From contig OV050030.1 of the NCBI GenBank assembly GCA_920105625.2, forward strand, positions 255,471,889-255,535,888: a stretch of 64,000 nucleotides of DNA, written 5' to 3'. Origin of the DNA: Clusia tigrina. Taxonomy: Eukaryota; Arthropoda; Insecta; Diptera; Clusiidae. Shown here one piece after another: positions 60,721 to 64,000 of this stretch. The notes beneath the pieces are model-generated. The model worked only from the letters and a program-made list of their open reading frames with translations, was not told the origin of the DNA and made no database searches. How positions within the stretch are numbered: the stretch's first letter is position 1; every line of letters begins with the position of its first letter. Made by a program: the position numbers and the translations under genes.

Positions 60721-63700
60721 CAAAATTTCAAGGTTTTATGACGCTCCAGTAAAAAGTTACAAGCATTTGTATGTTGCAAACTTTGATAGGTGTAGGACGT
60801 ACCGTATAGAAGTTAGGGCCATTTGAAGTTTTATCAGTGTTTGATTTGGGACTCAAGGGAAGCATAGCTTTGAGCGATAGCTTAAATTGACAAGAGGCTC
60901 GAGTACTTTATTGTTACAAAATTTCAAGGTTTTATGACGCTCCAGTAAAAAGTTACAAGCATTTGTATGTTGCGAACTTTGATAGGTGTAGGACGTACCG
61001 TATAGAAGTTAGGGCCATTTGAAGTTTTATCAGTGTTTGATTTGGGACTCAAGGGTAGCATAGCTTTGACCGATAGCTTCAATTGACAAGAGGCTCGAGT
61101 ACTTTATGGTTACAAAATCTCAAGGTTTTATGACGCTCCAGTAAAAAGTTACAAGCATTTGTATGTTGCAAACTTTGATAGGTGTAGGACGTACCATATA
61201 GAAGTTAGGGCCATTTGAAGTTTTATCGGTTTTTGATTTGAGACACAAGGGTAGCATAGCTTTGAGCGATAGCTTAAATTGACAAGAGGCTCGAGTACTT
61301 TATTGTTACAAAATTTCAAGGTTCTATGACGCTCCAGTAAAAAGTTACAAGCATTTTATGTTGCAAACTTTGATAGGTGTTGGACGTACCGTATAGAAGT
61401 TAGGGCCATTTGAAGTTTTATCAGTGTTTGATTTGGGAGTCAAGGGTAGCATAGCTTTGACCGATAGCCTAAAATGACAAGAGGCTCGAGTACTTTATTG
61501 TTACAAAATTTCAAGGTTTTATGACGCTCCAGTAAAAAGTTACAAGCACTTGTATGTTGCATACTTTGATAGGTGTAGGACGTACCGTATAGAAGTTAGG
61601 GCCATTTGAAGTTTTATCGGTGTTCTATTTGGGACTCAAGGGGAGCATAGCTTTGAGCGATAGCTTAAATTGACAAGAGGCTCGAGTACTTTATTGTTAC
61701 AAAATTTCAAGATTCTATGACGCTCCAGTAAAAAGTTACAAGCATTTGTATGTTGCAAACTTTGATAGGTGTAGGACGTACCGTATAGAAGTTAGGGCCA
61801 TTTGAAGTTTTATCAGTGTTTGATTTGGGACTCAAGGGTAGCATAGCTTTGACCGATAGCTTCAATTGACAAGAGGCTCGAGTACTTTATGGTTACAAAA
61901 TCTCAAGGTTTTATGACGCTCCAGTAAAAAGTTACAAGCATTTGTATGTTGCAAACTTTGATAGGTGTAGGACGTACCATATAGAAGTTAGGGCCATTTG
62001 AAGTTTTATCGGTTTTTGATTTGAGACACAAGGGTAGCATAGCTTTGAGCGATAGCTTAAATTGACAAGAGGCTCGAGTACTTTATTGTTACAAAATTTC
62101 AAGGTTCTATGACGCTCCAGTAAAAAGTTACAAGCATTTTATGTTGCAAACTTTGATAGGTGTTGGACGTACCGTATAGAAGTTAGGGCCATTTGAAGTT
62201 TTATCAGTGTTTGATTTGGGACTCAAGGGTAGCATAGCTTTGACCGATAGCCTAAATTGACAAGAGGCTCGAGTACTTTATTGTTACAAAATTTCAAGGT
62301 TTTATGACGCTCCAGTAAAAAGTTACAAGCACTTGTATGTTGCATACTTTGATAGGTGTAGGACGTACCGTATAGAAGTTAGGGCCATTTGAAGTTTTAT
62401 CGGTGTTCTATTTGGGACTCAAGGGTAGCATAGCTTTGAGCGATAGCTTAAATTGACAAGAGGCTCGAGTACTTTATTGTTACAAAATTTCAAGATTCTA
62501 TGACGCTCCAGTAAAAAGTTACAAGCATTTGTATGTTGCAAACTTTGATAGGTGTAGGACGTACCGTATAGAAGTTAGGGCCATTTGAAGTTTTATTAGT
62601 GTTTGATTTGGGACTCAAGGGTAGCATAGCTTTGACCGATAGCTTCAATTGACAAGAGGCTCGAGTACTTTATGGTTACAAAATCTCAAGGTTTTATGAC
62701 GCTCCAGTAAAAAGTTACAAGCATTTGTATGTTGCAAACTTTGATAGGTGTAGGACGTACCATATAGAAGTAAGGGCCATTTGAAGTTTTATCGGTTTTT
62801 GATTTGGGACACAAGGGTAGCATAGCTTTGAGCGATAGGTTAAATTGACAGGAGGCTCGAGTACTTTATTGTTACAAAATTTCAAGGTTCTATGACGCTC
62901 CAGTAAAAAGTTACAAGCATTTGTATGTTGCAAACTTTGATAGGTGTAGGACGTACCGTATAGAAGTTAGGGCCATTTGAAGTTTTATCAGTGTTTGATT
63001 TGGGACTCAAGGGCAGCATAGCTTTGAGCGATGGCTTAAATTGACAAGAGGCTCGAGTACTTTATTGTTACAAAATTTCAAGGTTTTATGACGCTCCAGT
63101 AAAAAGTTACAAGCATTTGTATGTTGCAAACTTTGATAGGTGGAGGACGTACCGTATAGAAGTTAGGGCCATTTGAAGTTTTATCGGTGTTTGATTTGGG
63201 ACTCAAGGGCAGCATAGCTTTGAGCGATGGCTTAAATTGACAAGAGGCTCGAGTACTTTATTGTTACAAAATATCAAGGTTTTATGACGCTCCAGTAAAA
63301 AGTTACAAGCATTTGTATATTGCAAACTTTGATAGGTGGAGGACGTACCGTATAGAAGTTAGGGCCATTTGAAGTTTTATCGGTGTTTGATTTGGGACTC
63401 AAGGGTAGCATAGCTTTGAGCGATAGCTTAAATTGACAAGAGGCTCGAGTACTTTATTGTTACAAAATTTCAAGGTTCTATGACGCTCCAGTAAAAAGTT
63501 ACAAGCATTTGTATGTTGCAAATTTTGATAGGTGTAGGACGTACCGTATAGAAGTTAGGGCCATTTGAAGTTTTGTCAGTGTTTGATTTAGGACTCAAGG
63601 GTAGCATAGCTTTGAGCGATAGCTTAAATTGACAAGAGGCTCGAGAACTTTATTGTTACAAAATTTCAAGGTTTTAGGACGCTCCAGTAAAAAGTTACAA

Positions 63701-64000
63701 GCATTTGTGTGTTGCAAACTTTGATAGGTGTAGGACGTACCGTATAGAAGGTAGGGCCATTTGAAGTTTTATCAGTGTTTGATTTGGTACTCAAGGGTAG
63801 TATACGTTTGAGCGATAGCTTAAATTGACAAGAGGCTCGAGTACTTTATTGTTACAAAATTTCAAGGTTTTACGACGCTCCAGTAAAAAGTTACAAGAAT
63901 TTGTGTGTTGCAAACTTTGATAGGTGTAGGACGTACCGTATAGAAGTTAGGGCCATTTGAAGTTTTATCAGTGTTTGATTTGGGACTCAAGGGTAGCATA
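60721..64000. repeat. Segment matching 45.06-48.34 kb, offset 15,665 bp, runs off the window
   Basis: AGGGAAGC, GTTGCGAAC, two 4-monomer units (61091, 61874), the G block from 62657 with GATAGGTTAAATTGACAGG (62834), and private marks GCCTAAAATGAC and AAGGGGAGC all fall exactly 15,665 bp after their counterparts. Differences are few: GGGAGTCAAG (61436), GTAGTATACG (63798), GGTGGAGG against GGTGAAGG, and TTTGTCAGTG against TTTGACAGTG. Confidence 0.9.

Larger units (their letters stand above)
1..64000. repeat. Satellite array, 196-bp monomer, about 326 copies, spans whole window
   Basis: The AGGCTCGAG motif (or a one-base variant) recurs every 194-196 bases from position 1 to 63833. Dividing that distance by 196 gives 326 monomers with a total shortfall of 64 bases. 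The shortfall is explained by 1-bp, 2-bp and 4-bp deletions in specific variants. Every line of sequence can be placed on the monomer, always in the same orientation, with no interruption by a transposon, gene or unique DNA. Such arrays form constitutive heterochromatin in eukaryotes, often at centromeres; the centromeric role is inference. The array extends past both window edges. I do not recognise the monomer as a named family. Confidence 0.98.

Noticed and set aside
25519..62933. Minus-strand ORFs of 63-72 codons, several nearly identical (28249, 37451, 39215, 47050, 49401, 52144, 53124, 62715)
   Set aside because: The one I traced starts at TTG, and the set spans a fixed pair of monomers; the similarity comes from the repeat copying itself. 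There is no ATG, no flanking gene structure, and frequent stop codons in other monomers of the same type.
1..64000. CRISPR array
   Set aside because: Regular spacing is present, but the whole 196-bp unit is conserved. There are no short repeats alternating with unique spacers and no cas-like genes.
1..64000. CENP-B box in the monomer
   Set aside because: The core needs TTCG and CGGG at set spacing. The consensus has no CGGG and I saw no matching 17-base element, so no CENP-B-type site is claimed.
1..64000. Monomer as an internal dimer of two about 98-bp halves
   Set aside because: GTTTTAT occurs at monomer positions 35-41 and 130-136, about 95 bases apart, but flanking bases do not align well between the halves. 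The match is too short to support a dimeric origin.
1..64000. Transposon, retroelement, tRNA, rRNA or telomere repeat inside the array
   Set aside because: Every line of sequence could be placed on the satellite monomer. No terminal repeats, poly-A tails, target-site duplications, tRNA-like stems or telomeric runs were seen. AGGGTAGC in each monomer is not a telomere repeat.

Overview
The whole 64 kb window is one uninterrupted tandem satellite DNA array. Every base belongs to a head-to-tail repeat of about 196 bp. Counting from the recurring AGGCTCGAG motif at position 1 to its last occurrence at 63833 gives 326 complete monomers plus a partial one. All are in the same orientation. I found no gene, RNA gene, transposon, CRISPR array or unique sequence. 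The short open reading frames (61-72 codons) are by-products of the repeat: those I examined start at GTG or TTG, they recur with the monomer period, and 196 is not a multiple of three.

This is eukaryotic constitutive-heterochromatin DNA, either a centromere/pericentromere or a knob-like block. The consensus is AT-rich (73 of 196 bases are G or C, 37%) and carries one XhoI site (CTCGAG) per monomer. Many diagnostic monomer variants are C-to-T or G-to-A changes at the six consensus CpGs, which suggests a genome that methylates cytosine (many plants and vertebrates, some invertebrates). I do not recognise the monomer as a named satellite and cannot name the species.

Monomer variants recur in fixed order, so the array has higher-order repeat (HOR) organisation. 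Region by region: 1-6659 holds four copies of a 7-10-monomer HOR. 6660-7835 is a transition. 7836-14688 holds three related HOR copies of 15, 8 and 12 monomers. 13515-16642 holds a duplicated 7-8-monomer block. 17230-18013 is the first run of 'T-type' monomers (GTCTCGAG plus TGTAACA). 18796-28386 holds two cycles led by a distinctive E-type monomer, and a third copy starts through a chimeric junction at 28387. 30601-37256 is a 17-monomer (3,328 bp) tandem duplication containing a nested 4-monomer (783 bp) HOR. 37393-44250 mixes 9-monomer, dimeric and T-block segments. 44251-51106 carries more 4-monomer HORs and a 12-monomer (2,351 bp) duplication. 51732-53735 contains a 5-monomer (980 bp) duplication that reads as identical over about 1,024 bases. 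54242-60700 is a mosaic matching 24470-27.7 kb and then 20.2-24.1 kb. From about 60.7 kb to the right edge the sequence matches 45.0-48.3 kb at a constant offset of 15,665 bp.

The architecture (whole-monomer insertions and deletions, chimeric junction monomers, nested duplications, long-range block copies, new variants appearing left to right) is what unequal crossing-over and segmental amplification produce. The array's history, rather than a protein system, is the interesting content. All comparisons were made by eye on the printed sequence, not by alignment software.
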